Source: Mrakia gelida (Eukaryota > Basidiomycota > Tremellomycetes > Cystofilobasidiales > Mrakiaceae). From it: a stretch of DNA of 64,000 nucleotides. Every line of letters begins with the position of its first letter. Position 1 is the first letter of the stretch. The DNA lies in the NCBI GenBank assembly GCA_024345305.1, contig BRON01000010.1, positions 806,001-870,000 of the forward strand. Reading direction: 5' to 3'. The position numbers and the translations under genes were made by a program. Of this stretch, positions 1 to 14,740 are shown one piece after another. The notes under the pieces were generated by a model, which saw only the letters and a list, made by a program, of their open reading frames with translations, made no database searches and was not told the origin of the DNA.

Positions 1-3794
<3,794 letters not shown>

Positions 3795-4119
3795 GTTTTC
3801 TCTTCTCTATCTCTCTGTCTCTCTCATGGTTCTCAGCCCTCGTTTGCCCGCGTCTATCTGCCCTTCTCTTTCTGGTTCTTTGCTCCCTCTCGCCCCTCTA
3901 CAATTTCGGTGACCTCGTCAGTTTTTCGTTCGGGACACTTGAACTTCTTCTTATCGACCAATCCCATCTATTTCCATACTTCAGAGCGTCAGAACAGAAT
4001 CTCGCGTCTAGCCAAGAAGCTAGACGCACCGGCTTCTCAACTCGCAGACGTCTCGACCCTTCCCCTCCACTCCCCAACCGCCACGAGCTCAGAACGAAAA
4101 GGAAGCACTCAGATCGGAC
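3795..4119. other. Intergenic, chitin synthase to PQ-loop gene
   Basis: A 325-base gap between two genes in the same orientation. It is pyrimidine-rich near 3795-3900, as expected for a 3' UTR, and contains no convincing ORF or RNA gene. It must hold the terminator of the upstream gene and the promoter of the downstream one. Confidence 0.5.
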
Positions 4120-5783
4120 ATGGGACGTGAAAACGCAACGGTAGAGAACATCATGGGGACCATAGGTGAGTGAGCGCAGGCAGATCTTCTGCGACTTTGG
4201 ACCCTCGTTCGAAGAAGAAGTCGAGCTCACACCTTCCTTCCTTCCCTCCGATCCTCGTCCGACTGCAGGAACGGTCCTCTGGTGCATCCAAATTATCCCA
4301 CAAATCTGGGTCAACTATCGGAGAAAGGTAAGCGAACCATTCTCGATGTTAACTCCTCTTCAGAACCGTCTTTGAGAAAGAGGAAGGACCGAAGAAGAAA
4401 TCGAACGAGCTGACCTTCGTTCTTTCCTTCCTTCCCTCCCTCGATTTGCCGCTCGCTTTCCTTCTCCAGAACGTCGTCGGGCTGTCACCATGGCTTATGT
4501 GAGTCTCAAGCACCCTTTGATCGAAGCTTGAGAAGGGCGGAGGGAGGTCCGGACGAACAGCAAACGAGGAGGAGGACAAACGAAGGAAGCTGGTTGAGCT
4601 CGAGCTCACCACCAATCCTTCCTTCCTCTCTGCTTCGCAGGTTCATCTGGTCCTTCGCCTCGATCTTCTTGGGAGCCTACGCTATTGCTCAATCCATCAA
4701 CATCCCAATCATCGTTCAACCTCAACTTTTCGGCTTTCTTTCGGCGTTCTGCTGGGTTCAGGTGCGTTTCGCTCCCTCCCCCGACAACTTGCCTTCGTTC
4801 TGCAGCCTCGCCTTCTCTCGTCTGAAGAGACATGTTCACTGACGCTGAGCTTCTTTCCGTCTCGTCAGTGCCTGTACTACGGCCCTCCTAGGCTCAGCAA
4901 AACGAAGGCGACGATCGTGCTCGTCGCTTACCTCGTCCTCTTCGCTGGACTCGAGACGGGACTCGTCTACGCTGTTAGGGTGAGTTCGAACGCTTCTCGT
5001 TCACCACCTGCACCGAACTTACAACTGACGAACGTATCTGTCGCTTCCATAGGCTGGAGTCGCCAACGGAACCACTGCTCCTCTCCTCTTCTTCGGAATC
5101 CTCTCGGCGGTTCTTCTTTGCGGAGCTCTGCTGTTTGTCCTCTTCCAGCTGCTTGCTCACCTCCCGTCCGAGCTAACTTCTCTTCTTCTCCCTCTTCAGA
5201 CCTCAATATTACGAAATCTGGAAGTTCAAAGAGGTCGTCGGGCTCTCCCTGATCTTCATGTTTGTGAGTCGCGTCTCGTTCCTCGTTCCGTCGCGTCTTC
5301 GGCGAGCTGATTGCTTCGCTGTCTTCCTCTCATCAGATGGACATGAGCGGAGGAGTCTTCTGTACTCTCAGTCTGATTTTCAAGAAGGATTTCGACATCG
5401 TCGCGGGCGTGAGTTCTTCCCTCGTCGTCTTTCTTTTTTCATTTGTGTCGCACAACCTAACTTCTCTCTCACATCTTTTCTCACAGGCGAACTACATCGG
5501 CATCGTCCTCCTCGACGGCTTCATCCTCATTCTCGCCTGCATCCTCAACCCTCGAGCGAACCGTCGTCGGAAGAGGGAAGCCCGCGCTGCTGGAGACGAC
5601 GAGTCGAGTCCTGCGTCGATGGAAGAAGGCGATCGAGGACGAGACGTAGGAGCGGTGTCTGGAGTAGATCGAGTGGAAGGAGAAGGGCTGGTTCAAGTTG
5701 CCAGCCGGCTCGAAGAGGAGAGGAGGAGCTCGACGGCCAAAGAGGACGAGGAGAACGCGACTGTTCGTTCTGAGAGTCGTTGA
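4120..5783 (+). CDS. PQ-loop repeat membrane protein
   Basis: A seven-helix-type membrane protein of the PQ-loop family, whose members include vacuolar or lysosomal amino-acid exporters and related carriers. The ATG at 4120 opens a short exon, MGRENATVENIMG. After splicing, the first PQ-loop reads IIPQIWVNYRRKNVVGLSP and the second LLPQYYEIWKFKEVVGLSL, each preceded and followed by hydrophobic helices. The C-terminal tail after about 5550 is charged (RRRKREA and an acidic stretch), probably cytosolic. The second PQ-loop join requires a GTTTGT donor near 5129 with a CTAAC branch site. The substrate cannot be told from the sequence. The fold assignment is firm; the transport role comes from the family only. 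Confidence 0.85.
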
Positions 5784-6229
5784 CGATTTCCTTCTCGCTC
5801 GAATCGTTTGTAGACTTCTCTGAGGTTTATCTATCTTTGTATCTTGTACTCTCCCTCTCACTTTTGTAGTCTTCATCGCCTCACATTGCCTATAGCTCTC
5901 TCGCATACCCCTGGGACGACCCAGGTTCGCATTTTCCTCCCTCCCCTCACCCAACAGCTAGAATATCTTCTCGAGGATCGGGACGACCCCTTCCTTCGCT
6001 CTCTCTCATGCTTTTTTTCTTCATCCGACTTCTTCGCGAAGTCGGGAACCTACTTGGGCGCTCATCAAGAACAAGAAGGGACGATCTGCTTCGTCGAGCT
6101 CGACATGGCCCGCGCTCATCCGAGCCGTCGACGAACGACAGTTGACGCCTTCGAAGGAGGAGAACGAGCTGACAGAGATGGTCTTCCCCCTTCCTTTCTC
6201 GACTTCAAACCACCACCAGCTCACCAACC
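5784..6229. other. Intergenic, PQ-loop gene to monooxygenase
   Basis: A 446-base gap. Open frames cross it, but none has conserved content or splice signals consistent with a gene. It should contain the 3' UTR of the PQ-loop gene and the promoter of the monooxygenase. Confidence 0.4.
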
Positions 6230-9200
6230 ATGTCTGATCTCGACCTCAAAGCAAGAATCCTCATCATAGGAAGCGGGGTAACAGCTCTGATCAGTTCGTT
6301 CCCCTCCGCCTCAGCCCTCCGAGTTCACTCTCCCTCCCTCCCTCGTTCGTTTCGTTTGCTGACTTCTCCCTCCTTTGATCTGAATTTCCCAGCGGCCAAA
6401 ACTCTTCTTGACGATGGATACTCGAATCTGGAGATCGTGACTGCCGCTGATCGTGTAGGAGGAGTGTGGGCGAGTGGGCCGTGGGGAGGTGTATATCCTT
6501 CCCTGCTCGTAAGCTCGCTTTTCCCTTCCTCCTCGAGGTCGTTGAAGGCGAAGGCCGATGGCTAACCAAACTCGCCTTCTGTCTGCTTTCCTTCCTGGGT
6601 CGCTGCTCCGTCTTCAGAGTGAGTCCCTAGTCGTGACAGGAAGACACGGAACGGGAATCAACGAGGCTGACTTCCTCCGTTCTTTTTTGTTCGTCTTCGT
6701 CTCCTTGTAGCGAACTCTGGACATGGAGTGAATCCGTCTCTGTTTGGTGGAGTTGCAAGGAAGGCGGAACAGAGACGATGAAGCTGACTTCCTCCGTCCT
6801 TTCGTTCCCCTTTTCGTCGCCTTCTAGAACTTCGAACTGAGCGCTCTGGAGATGCCGAAGGTTGATCTCGATAAGACGGAGGGTCGTATAAAAGCCGAGA
6901 CTGTTACAGAGTACCTGGAGGAGTTCTACAAGCAGTTTGTCGAGGGCCGACTCCCTGTTCGGTGAGTTGAGATGCTCGAATGAGCTCGTCGCGTCGTCGA
7001 GCGTTCAGCTGAACCCTCTCACTTTTCGTTCGTCTCAGCTTCGGGAAGAAGGTTGTGTTCCTCGACCGACCTGAGGGACAGAACCATGGCTGGGTCGTAC
7101 AAACTCAAGATGTCACGACTTCGGAAATCACCGAGGAGACCTGGGAGCGAGTCATTCTCGCTCAAGGAGTGAGTCGCCCTTTCCCTCTCTCTTCCCCTTC
7201 GAACCGAGGCTAACCCTTTCTTCTTTTCCAACTGTTAGCCTCACAGCAATCCGAGCTTCCCCGACAACGTCACTCCCTCCTCCGGATTCAAGGGAATCCT
7301 AGCTCACTCCTCTCAAGTTCACACCGAGTTGGACTCGCACATCCTCGCTCTTCCGAAGGAGAAGAGTCGCGTCGTCGTCGTTGGGATGGGAAAGAGCTCG
7401 ATAGACCTCGCAGCTCGGTATGCGTCGCTAGGGAAGGAGGTGACGATCGTCTACAAGGAGGTGGGTCCGTTTCTTTCTCTCACCCTTCGACGCCTCTCGC
7501 TGACCGATCTTTCTTCTTTCGCCCTCTCGTGAGCTCAGGCCAAAAACTTTGCCGGACCGAGTCAACGAGGAGACAACATCATCAAGTCGCGGATCATCTC
7601 TACTCTCTACCCCGATCAAAAGACGAGCACGATCATCGAGTGGGTTCGAGTTCGACGCGTCGTCCTCCGTTCGAACAACCTGCTCACCAGCGTCGTTTCG
7701 TCGCGCAGATTCCTCATCCACAAGACGCCATTTGGAGCATGGTGGCTTCGTCGCTTCCTCGAGAAGGGAGATAAAGGACGAGTGAGTCCGAGTCGGAATG
7801 CTTCGAATCAAACTACCTCCTCGACTCGGATCGAGACTGACTCGACGTGTGCCCTTCTCGTTCAGTCTGCTGCTCTCAAAGTCACTCCCGACTCCCCACT
7901 CTACCGAAACGATCCTCATCCACCGATTTGGCGTGGTCCTGAGTCAGGAGGAGGACGATCATCGCTGGGAGAGAACTCGTTCCATTTCCTGGTCAACGCT
8001 GGAAGTGAGTCGCGTGGTTTCCCTTCTCGATCACGAACGACGCGTTCTGACGTCCTCTTCCCTTTCCTCGTTTCAGAAATACAGTGCATCCCCAAGGTCT
8101 ACCCCGTCGGAATCAGCGAAGACGGTAACGGTCTCGTTCTCAGCAACGGAACAACAATCGAAGCCGAGGTTTTGCTTCTCGGAACTGGTTTCAAGTCCTC
8201 GTTCGACTTCATCCGTCCGTACCATCTCGCGCTCCCTTATGTCACCCCCTACCGAGAGTTGACAATATTTCATTTCGTCACTTGCAGCTCTCGAGAGAAG
8301 AATCCAGCTCGGAATCGAGCCCGTCGAATCCAAGAAGATCCCAACGACGAACCCGACTCGCGCCTACTGGTCTCTTGCCAACTCCCCAGCTCCTCCGAGA
8401 TGGTCGGATCCAGCGCCGGAGGTCTACAAGGGTCTGATTCCCATCGGAGCTTACGAGCAGAGGGATATCGCGACGAAGTGAGTCCATCGATCTTCTCGTC
8501 GCGTCCTGACCTCGAAGCTGATCAACCTCCTTCACCCTCCTTCAGTGGATTTGCCGCTCTTCTGGGATGTCCCTACACGGCTGAGATTGCGTCCCACGTG
8601 AGTCCTGGTGTTGCTCTTCCTCTCGACTGGAGGAAACTGACTCGCTCCTCTCAACGCGTCTGTCGCAGTGGATCTCCTCTTTTTTCGCTCACGACACGAC
8701 ACTAAGGGCTCCAGCGACCTCCGCCGAGGCTCTCGACTACACTTTAGATCACACAAACTGGATCCGTGCTCGATGTGAGTGTCGCTCTCTTTCTCTTGCT
8801 TCGACCTCTTCGCGCGCGTTGACGCCGAACTCCCCTTGCTTTCCCCCTCCCTCTTTTACAGACCCCGTGGCTCCCTTCAGCTGGGACCTCAACAAATGGG
8901 CCCCCATGCTCAACGCTCAACAGTTCAACGACGGCCTTCTCGAGGATCTGCAACTAGAACCGTTCAGGCAAGAGCGAGGATGGTTTGGGCTGGGATACTA
9001 CACGGTTCGTTCGCTTTGCTTCCGTCCTCCTCCCTCTTTATTCGACCCAAAAGCTCACTCCCTCGCCCTTTTTTCGAACAGAACCTCATCGAGAGTTCGC
9101 TCATCAAGAACCTCGGGGAGGAGAGACGACGCCTCAGGGAGAGGAGGTCTTCGAACCTCGTCGCTCGTCTCGTTTCGGACGTTTCGCGATGGGTTTGGGG

Positions 9201-9234
9201 GAAGCCGGAGGATTTGAAGAAGAAGGTTCTGTAG
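6230..9234 (+). CDS. Flavin-containing monooxygenase-like FAD/NAD(P)H oxidoreductase
   Basis: Predicted flavin monooxygenase that oxidises a small substrate with NADPH and oxygen. The N-terminus, MSDLDLKARILIIGSGVTAL, carries the FAD-binding GxGxxx loop. It is followed by AKTLLDDGYSNLEIV and a GGVW(A) motif typical of FMO and Baeyer-Villiger relatives. A degenerate FMO fingerprint, FKGILAHSSQV, lies near 7290-7320. The second dinucleotide loop, VVVVGMGKSSIDLA (about 7368-7410), would bind NADP. A LLLGTGFKSSFDF motif near 8170-8200 matches the ATG/TGY region of the family. The C-terminus is basic (LKKKVL-stop at 9232-9234). At least ten introns. Substrate unknown. A role in secondary metabolism or siderophore synthesis would be a guess, since no neighbour supports it. 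Confidence 0.88.
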
Positions 9235-9729
9235 ACTCGCTCCCCGGATTAGACTTGGTTCGGGCTCTCTGGTGATCTTATGCTCTACGATTCGTTTGCG
9301 AGCTCACGACGCGGTCCGACCGACCCCCTGCGTCGGATGAGGAAGAACTGGAGAGCTTTTCGGGGCAGGTTTTCCGAGGCAGTTTCGAAAGACTGGCTTC
9401 AAGAGAGTTCTTCCAATCTGAAAGCCCGAAGGAACTTTTTCTCGCAGAGAAGGGCCGCTGCGGGGACGAGTGACCAAGGCGATGAGGATCGAAGTGCTGG
9501 CGTCCTCGGCGAGCTCCCTCCAACTGCTTCCTCCCTTCCCTTCCCCTTCTCAGAAATTAGCTCAAAAACTGCCTGTGAGTCCTCCCAGCTATACCTCTGA
9601 CAGATGTACCAGCTTGGAACTTGTTTATGGATCTGACCAGGTGCTCTTGCTCGATCTCATTACAGGACGAGCTCACCTCCTCCCTCCGTCGGCCGACCCT
9701 CCCTCCCTTTTCTTCCTTCCTTCAAGAGG
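9235..9729. other. Intergenic, monooxygenase to ALG5
   Basis: A 495-base gap. It contains open frames without conserved motifs, and splice-like CAG sites just before the ALG5 start that may belong to a 5' UTR intron. No RNA gene or repeat was seen. Confidence 0.4.
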
Positions 9730-11474
9730 ATGTCGACCTCCATGTTCCCCTCTTTCTCGTCCAAGGACCTCCCTACGAGAGACGAGCTTATCATGTTGAT
9801 GATTTCTCTTATCGTACCCTTCATCTTCGCTGTCAGTCCCTTTCATCTTCCTCCTTCCCTCGAGCTCAACTCATGCTGATGCTCCTTCCCTCTTCGATTT
9901 CCCTCAGCTCTACGGGATCCTCGTCCACCTCACACCAGAGCACGAACCTCCTCTTCGCTCTTCCCTCTCCTACACCTCCCCAACCTCTTCGAGTCCTCTC
10001 CCCCTCCCTCCTCCTCTCTCCTCGCCATCACCTCCTCCTCAACGAGCTCTCTCCATCATCGTCCCAGCTTTCAACGAGGCTCTTCGACTTCCAGCTATGC
10101 TCGGAGAGCTTCATACTTGGCTTACCGCTCCTGAGAGGACAAGGGAGCAGGCTTTCGGAGCTATCGGGGACGAGATCTCAGGGTGGGAGGTGATTGTCGT
10201 CGATGACGGGAGCTCGGACGCAACGGAGGAGGCTGCTTTGAAGGTCGGGAGGGAGTGGGAGAAGGGTCCTTGGGGGAAGGGAAGGATCGGCAAGGGAGAG
10301 CTGAGGGTTGTTCAGCTTGGGAAGAACAAGGGGAAGGGAGGAGCTGTTCGTCATGTGAGTCCAGTTGAGCTCACGAACTGAAGGGAAGGAAAGGAGAGGG
10401 TCGAGCTCACGAACTCGTTCGTTTGACGCGTCTCGCTTTCCTCCCTCTTTCTCGTTCACAGGGAGTCCTTCACTCAAGAGGAGCTCGAGTCCTCTTCGCC
10501 GACGCAGATGGAGCCTCGACCTTCTCGTCCCTGGAACAGCTTCAAAAGGATCTGGATGATGTGGAAGTCGCCTTCCCAACTTCATCGACCGACACTCCCT
10601 CTCGCTTGTCCGCCACCGACTCCAAGCCTCAAGAGACCAAGGAGGGTCTTCGGAAACGATCGACTGGGAAAACCAATGGAACATCAACCAGGGTCGAGAA
10701 GCCTACCCTCGGTCTCTCGATTGGGAGTCGAGCTCATCTCGTTTCGACGGATCTCGTCGTGAAGGTCAGCTCCTTTATCTTTCTCGCTCGTCTGAAATCG
10801 ATGCTGACAGGCCTTCCTTCTTCAGCGATCCTTCCTTCGTAATCTCCTCATGCACGGCTTCCACGTCTTCGTCAAAACCCTCGGAGTTCGAGACGTTCGA
10901 GACACTCAGTGCGGTTTCAAGGTCAGTCTTGCTCGCCTCGCCTCGCGTCTCTCTCTTTTCCTCTTCCTCCTTGCCAAGTCTTCTTTCTCGCTGACTCCTC
11001 TTCTTCCTCGCTTGACCTCGCAGCTCTTCACCCGACCAACAGCAGCTCTCCTCTTCCCTCCCATGCAACTCTCCCGCTGGTCGTTCGACGTCGAACTCCT
11101 CGTCCTCGCAGACATGTGTCGACTCGCCGCTACACCTCCTCCTTCCCCTACGGCGGATCCTAACGCTTCTCCTCCCACTCCTTCCGCGAGTCGCACATCT
11201 CATCTCACCGCAAGTCGATCGAAACCTCTTCGCTGACTCTTTCCTTCTGCCCTCTTCACGTCAGAAATCAATCCCCTTCAAAATCCCCGTCGCGGAAACA
11301 CCGATCCAGTGGCACGAGGTTGCCGGATCCAAGATCAGTCTCACCTGGGACTCGATAGGGATGGCGAGAGATCTGCTGGTGCTGAGGATCTGCTTGGGAG
11401 TGGGGAGATGGGTCGCGCCGGTGTTGCTCGTTGATGAGGCTCAGTCGGAGGCTGTGAAGGAGGAGAGCATTTGA
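9730..11474 (+). CDS. ALG5: Dolichyl-phosphate beta-glucosyltransferase
   Basis: ER membrane enzyme that moves glucose from UDP-glucose to dolichyl phosphate, the donor for the last glucose residues of the N-glycan precursor. Start at 9730 (MSTSMFPSFSSKDLPTRDEL), giving an N-terminal signal anchor, MISLIVPFIFALYGILVHL, as in yeast Alg5. The GT2 fold follows: LSIIVPAFNEALRLPAML, then VIVVDDGSSDAT, GKNKGKGGAVRHG and the DxD-type metal site VLFADADGAST (about 10480-10520). Conserved downstream parts are VRDTQCGFKLFTR and WSFDVELLVLA. An unusual low-complexity loop rich in Pro, Ser and Thr sits after the WSFDVE segment (about 11130-11220). The short intron near 10345-10460 splits the GT2 domain. 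Stop at 11472-11474. Confidence 0.93.
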
Positions 11475-11764
11475 GAGAGGTTGTTTTGGCTGAATGGAAT
11501 ACGCCTTGTTTTGGTCTGGTTGGTGGCTTTTGTTTCGTTCATCGCGAGTGAAGGGAGAGAGAGAGGATGTTCGGGAGCGGCGCGCGCGTCGAAGTGGATC
11601 TCTCGAGCTCGTTCGTGATCTTCTCTCCCTCTCTCTCTTTCACACGTCCTCGAAGTCAAAATCGTTCAGATAGAGTAGCGGGGACTAAGCGAAGAACGTC
11701 GGTCTCGCTTTGCGTCTTCCCTCTCTTCGCCCGTCTCCTCTTTCGCTGACCTCCTCCCACATCT

Positions 11765-12243
11765 TTCCCTTCATTCCAAGCCGTCAACAACCCCAACGTC
11801 ACCTCCCACGGAAGGGACGAAGCTCAGCACGAACTTCGAGCGATGGTGAGCTTCGCTTTCCCTCCCTCTCGTCTTCTTCCCTCGAGTCGCTTCGCTGACC
11901 TTTCCCCTTTCCTCTCTATTACGGTCGACCAGGGCGTCAAACCTCCCAAAGAGCGTATCTCGACGAGGCTTCGAAGGATGCTTGGCATGAGTGGGAGGAG
12001 GAAGAACAGGGCTGCCAGGTACTAAACTCTTCGCCTGGTCGTCTCGACTCAACTCCCCCATCGCTTCCAACACTCCCCTCAACCCGCGGGTATCGCTCTT
12101 GCTTAGTTCTCGTTCTTGCTCTCGATCTCGCTCTCTTTCTTATCGTTAGTTTAGCTTCGTCTCTTACTCTATGCTCTTTGGATCGCCACGACCTGCCTGA
12201 AATCCAACGCGACGCGTTCGAGAGCTGCGAGATCTTGAGAGAC
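11765..12243 (+). repeat. Inverted segmental duplication, copy 1
   Basis: This stretch matches the reverse complement of about 29972-30437. From about 12027 to 12243 I see only one substitution and one short indel in roughly 215 bases; the coding part is more diverged. The match contains two con-6-like exons, the 3' flank, and the last coding bases of the neighbouring F-box-like gene at 29434-30116 in reverse. Homology stops abruptly near 12243, at a sequence reading AGATCTTGAGAGAC. Confidence 0.9.
11781..12025 (+). pseudogene. Con-6-like gene copy, probably missing its first exon
   Basis: Two exons, 11781-11845 and 11933-12025, encode VNNPNVTSHGRDEAQHELRAM and then GVKPPKERISTRLRRMLG, ending ARY-stop. 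The NNPNV...A...L pattern resembles fungal conidiation protein 6 (con-6) repeats. Exon sizes (65 and 93 bases) equal those of the intact paralogue at 30194-30680. The paralogue's first exon is not present here. An ATG at 11567 (MFGSGARVEVD...) could be joined through a GTTCAG donor, so a chimeric but active gene is possible. I call it a truncated copy because the duplicated block also carries a cut-off piece of the neighbour of the other copy. The function of con-6 proteins is poorly known (stress and sporulation expressed). Confidence 0.55.
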
Positions 12244-12500
12244 TGAGTGAGAGAGGATGAATCTCTAGACATCGAAAGCGTGGAGACTACGAACTCGACT
12301 GCAAGGATGCACAATATCGAAACTTGAACCATCTTGAGAGTCAGAGAAACGGGGACGAAGTACACGATCCCGACGCGTCGATTCCAAGCGATCCTCGAAT
12401 CTGCAAGACACGCGCGAGAAGCTTCGATCAGCATCGAGATCAACTCTTCGATAAAAGACAACGCAACTTACTCTTCCAAGTCTACAACAACCCTGTTCCT
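12026..12500. other. 3' flank of duplication and intergenic sequence
   Basis: The first part, to about 12243, is the end of the duplicated block, including antisense remains of an F-box-like gene ending. From 12244 to 12500 I see nothing recognisable. A minus-strand open frame of 174 codons (11937-12461) exists only because it reads through the antisense fragment and is not taken as a gene. Confidence 0.5.
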
Positions 12501-13378
12501 CTAAGTACGCGACCTCGCCACCCAGGCTCTGGAGTACACGAAGTCCTCAGAGCTTCTCTCACCGGACTGGGAGAGCTTCTCCTTCTCCTGCTTCTTACGT
12601 TCCTCCTCCCTCTTCCTCTCCTTCTCCTCCGTCTTCCTCCTATCCGCCAACTCCGTCGGAGTCATCACCCACTCGTCCCAGATGTTCCCTGCCTTCACAG
12701 CTCCAGCTTGCTGCTCTGGACTGAGCTTGTAGTACCAGTCGAGGATGGTTGATTTGTACTCGACGAGAAGACGAGGGTTGGGTTCGTAGATCTGCAACGC
12801 GAAGAAAGGAAGAGCAAGGACGAAAGCGAGGGCAGACGCGAAAGGTCAGCTCGGTCAAGATCGAAGAGTGAGGGGGCAGGACAGCAGGAGGGAGTAGCGT
12901 GTGAAGCGAGGACCACTGACCTTCCTCTGTTCCGAAGTGAGCTTCGTCCAATGATCCAAACAGAAGAGGCGTTTCTCTGAGCTTGAATGGATGGCCTTCG
13001 CTTGAGGCTCGAGCTCTTTGGAGAAGGCGGCGAACCCATCGAGAGGGTAGGGGATTGCTGGATCGAAGGAATGAAAGGGAAGATGGAGATGGTTCAAAGA
13101 AGAAGGGATGTTGAAGGAAGAGCAAGAGCGGGAGACTAAGTCAGCTTCCCTGTAATGAGGCTGATGGTCTCTTTCTCTGACGAGAGCAGAAAGAGAGAAG
13201 GGAGAGGATAGGAGGGGGACGAGAGAGCGAACGAACGAGGAATGATGGCAGCTTCGAAGGCTTCCTTCTCCGCCCTCTTCGCCGATCATTTTGCGAGCGT
13301 AGCAGGTTTCCAGGCGGCGTTGCCATAGTAGACGAGGGAAGAACGGGAGAAGAGGCGAAGGGATGAAACGAGCATACG
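12501..13378 (-). CDS. Unrecognised protein, possibly mitochondrial, model uncertain
   Basis: Three well-supported coding blocks read on the minus strand. The first contains AEKEAFEAAIIP (about 13240-13275). The second, 12922-13057, reads PYPLDGFAAFSKELEPQAKA and then KRLFCLDHWTKLTSEQRK. The last, 12501-12791, begins IYEPNPRLLVEYKSTILDWY and ends in a Lys/Glu/Arg coiled-coil tail rich in EKERKREEERKK. Phases agree across both joins. Upstream, a frame starting at 13375 (MLVSSLRLFSRSSLVYYGNA) looks like a mitochondrial presequence, but a TGA separates it from the next block in the same frame. An alternative first exon starts at about 13472 (MGATAEIELTKQK). I do not recognise the family. The start coordinate is provisional. 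Confidence 0.55.
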
Positions 13379-13904
13379 AGCTTTTGAACTGAGCTGGTGG
13401 TTGGAGGAATGGCGAGGAGGGAGTGAAGGGAGGTGAGCTTTTGTTTGGTGAGCTCGATCTCGGCGGTCGCTCCCATCGTCAAGGGATGCGTGGTCGACCC
13501 TACGAGCCTCTGCCAGACACTCCTCGTCTCGAGTCTAGCTGGAAAGTCGTACTGAATGCGGAGCTCTGCTTATGACCTCCGAGACCATCCTTCACGCAAA
13601 ACTGTGCGAGTTGAAACGGGTGTTCGAAAGGACGAAGACGAACGAGAGAGGTCAAGATCTCGTGAGAGATAGCTCCAGAGAAACGAAAGAGGGATTTCAT
13701 ATGTCGAGACTTTCCATGACCGCCCGCTCCAGCATCGAGATGAAGCGTGTGTATATCTCCCAGCCCTGAACCTCCCAAACCCCACTCACGCCTAAACAAT
13801 CCGTCTCCCTCGTCTTCTCAACCAGCCTTGATCGTTTCGCCTGCTCGCCCGTCAAGATCCCTACCGTCCTGCCTTGCTTCCCTTCCGTCGCTCGAGACCA
13901 AGGG
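13379..13904. other. Intergenic between two minus-strand genes
   Basis: About 500 bases. It may include an alternative first exon of the preceding gene near 13380-13475 and the 3' UTR of the next gene. Open frames on both strands overlap each other and show no recognisable content. Confidence 0.35.
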
Positions 13905-14467
13905 TTACTTGTACTCCTTGTCGGCGATGGGGACGTCCTTTCCAGTCATCTGAAGCGAACAAAAACGAACCGAAAACGGAAGGGAAACGAAGAGGTCGAT
14001 CGAAGCTCAGCGGACGATCAAGAGCTCGCTCGGGAAGGATAGCAAACGAAACGCACCTTCTTGTACTGATCTCGAGCCATATCAGAGTACTTCTCCGTCT
14101 GGGCGTGAGACTGACGAGCGAGAGAGGAGACGTCGAGGTCAGTCGTTTGCAGGAGGGACGGGAAGAGGGAGGGAGGGAAGGGAGGACAGAGCTGAGCTCA
14201 CCGACTTCATTCCGAGCTTTTTGCTCAGGAAATCGACTGAAGATCGAGGTGAAACGGTCAGCTTGAGTCATAGTTAGAAGAGAGATCGATAAGGAGGTGC
14301 TACTCACTACCCTTATCAAGCGCATCTCCTCCCGAGGAAGCCTGAGCGGTGTTGGTGGTTCCAGCTTGAGCTTGGTTCGACGACGAGTACTGTTGAGTCT
14401 GCTGAGCGTTGTTGTTGTTGTTGCTTCCCTGGAACGACGAGGCGGCGGCTTTGAGCTGGTTGAACAT
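13905..14467 (-). CDS. Small soluble fungal protein, unknown function
   Basis: Four exons encode a protein of about 95 residues. It begins MFNQLKAAASSFQGSNNNNN, runs through a Gln/Ser/Asn-rich segment to GGDALDK, then VDFLSKKLGMKS, SHAQTEKYSDMARDQYKK and MTGKDVPIADKEYK-stop. The donor and acceptor sites are canonical. The asparagine run comes from a GTTGTT repeat on the + strand near 14409-14424. The hydrophilic, Gly/Lys-rich ending recalls small stress-induced fungal proteins, but I cannot name a family. No signal peptide or membrane helix. Same orientation as the gene upstream (SEC7 ends at 14741). Confidence 0.75.
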
Positions 14468-14740
14468 GTTGAGAGGAAGGAAGGGTAAGATGTGGTTGAG
14501 GTGAAAGCTGTTCCCTTTTTCGAAAGCAAAAGAAAGGGCCGAGAGTGATCGTTCCGACCTTCGATCTCATCCTCCCTTCCCGCCCGCTCGAGCCTGGCTG
14601 GACCTCTACGACGAGGGAGCGAGTTCAGTGGATTGGTTCATCAATTCGTTCCAGAGAGAGAGAGAGAGAGAAGCAAGTGTAGAAGAGCGAGAGAGTGATA
14701 GAGTAACACAAAAAAGAGAGACGAGAGAAAGCAAAACAGT

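Noticed and set aside
11937..12461. A 174-codon minus-strand ORF containing SLKISQLSNASRWIS.
   Set aside because: The recognisable part is an antisense remnant of the duplicated end of the F-box-like gene; the rest has no support.
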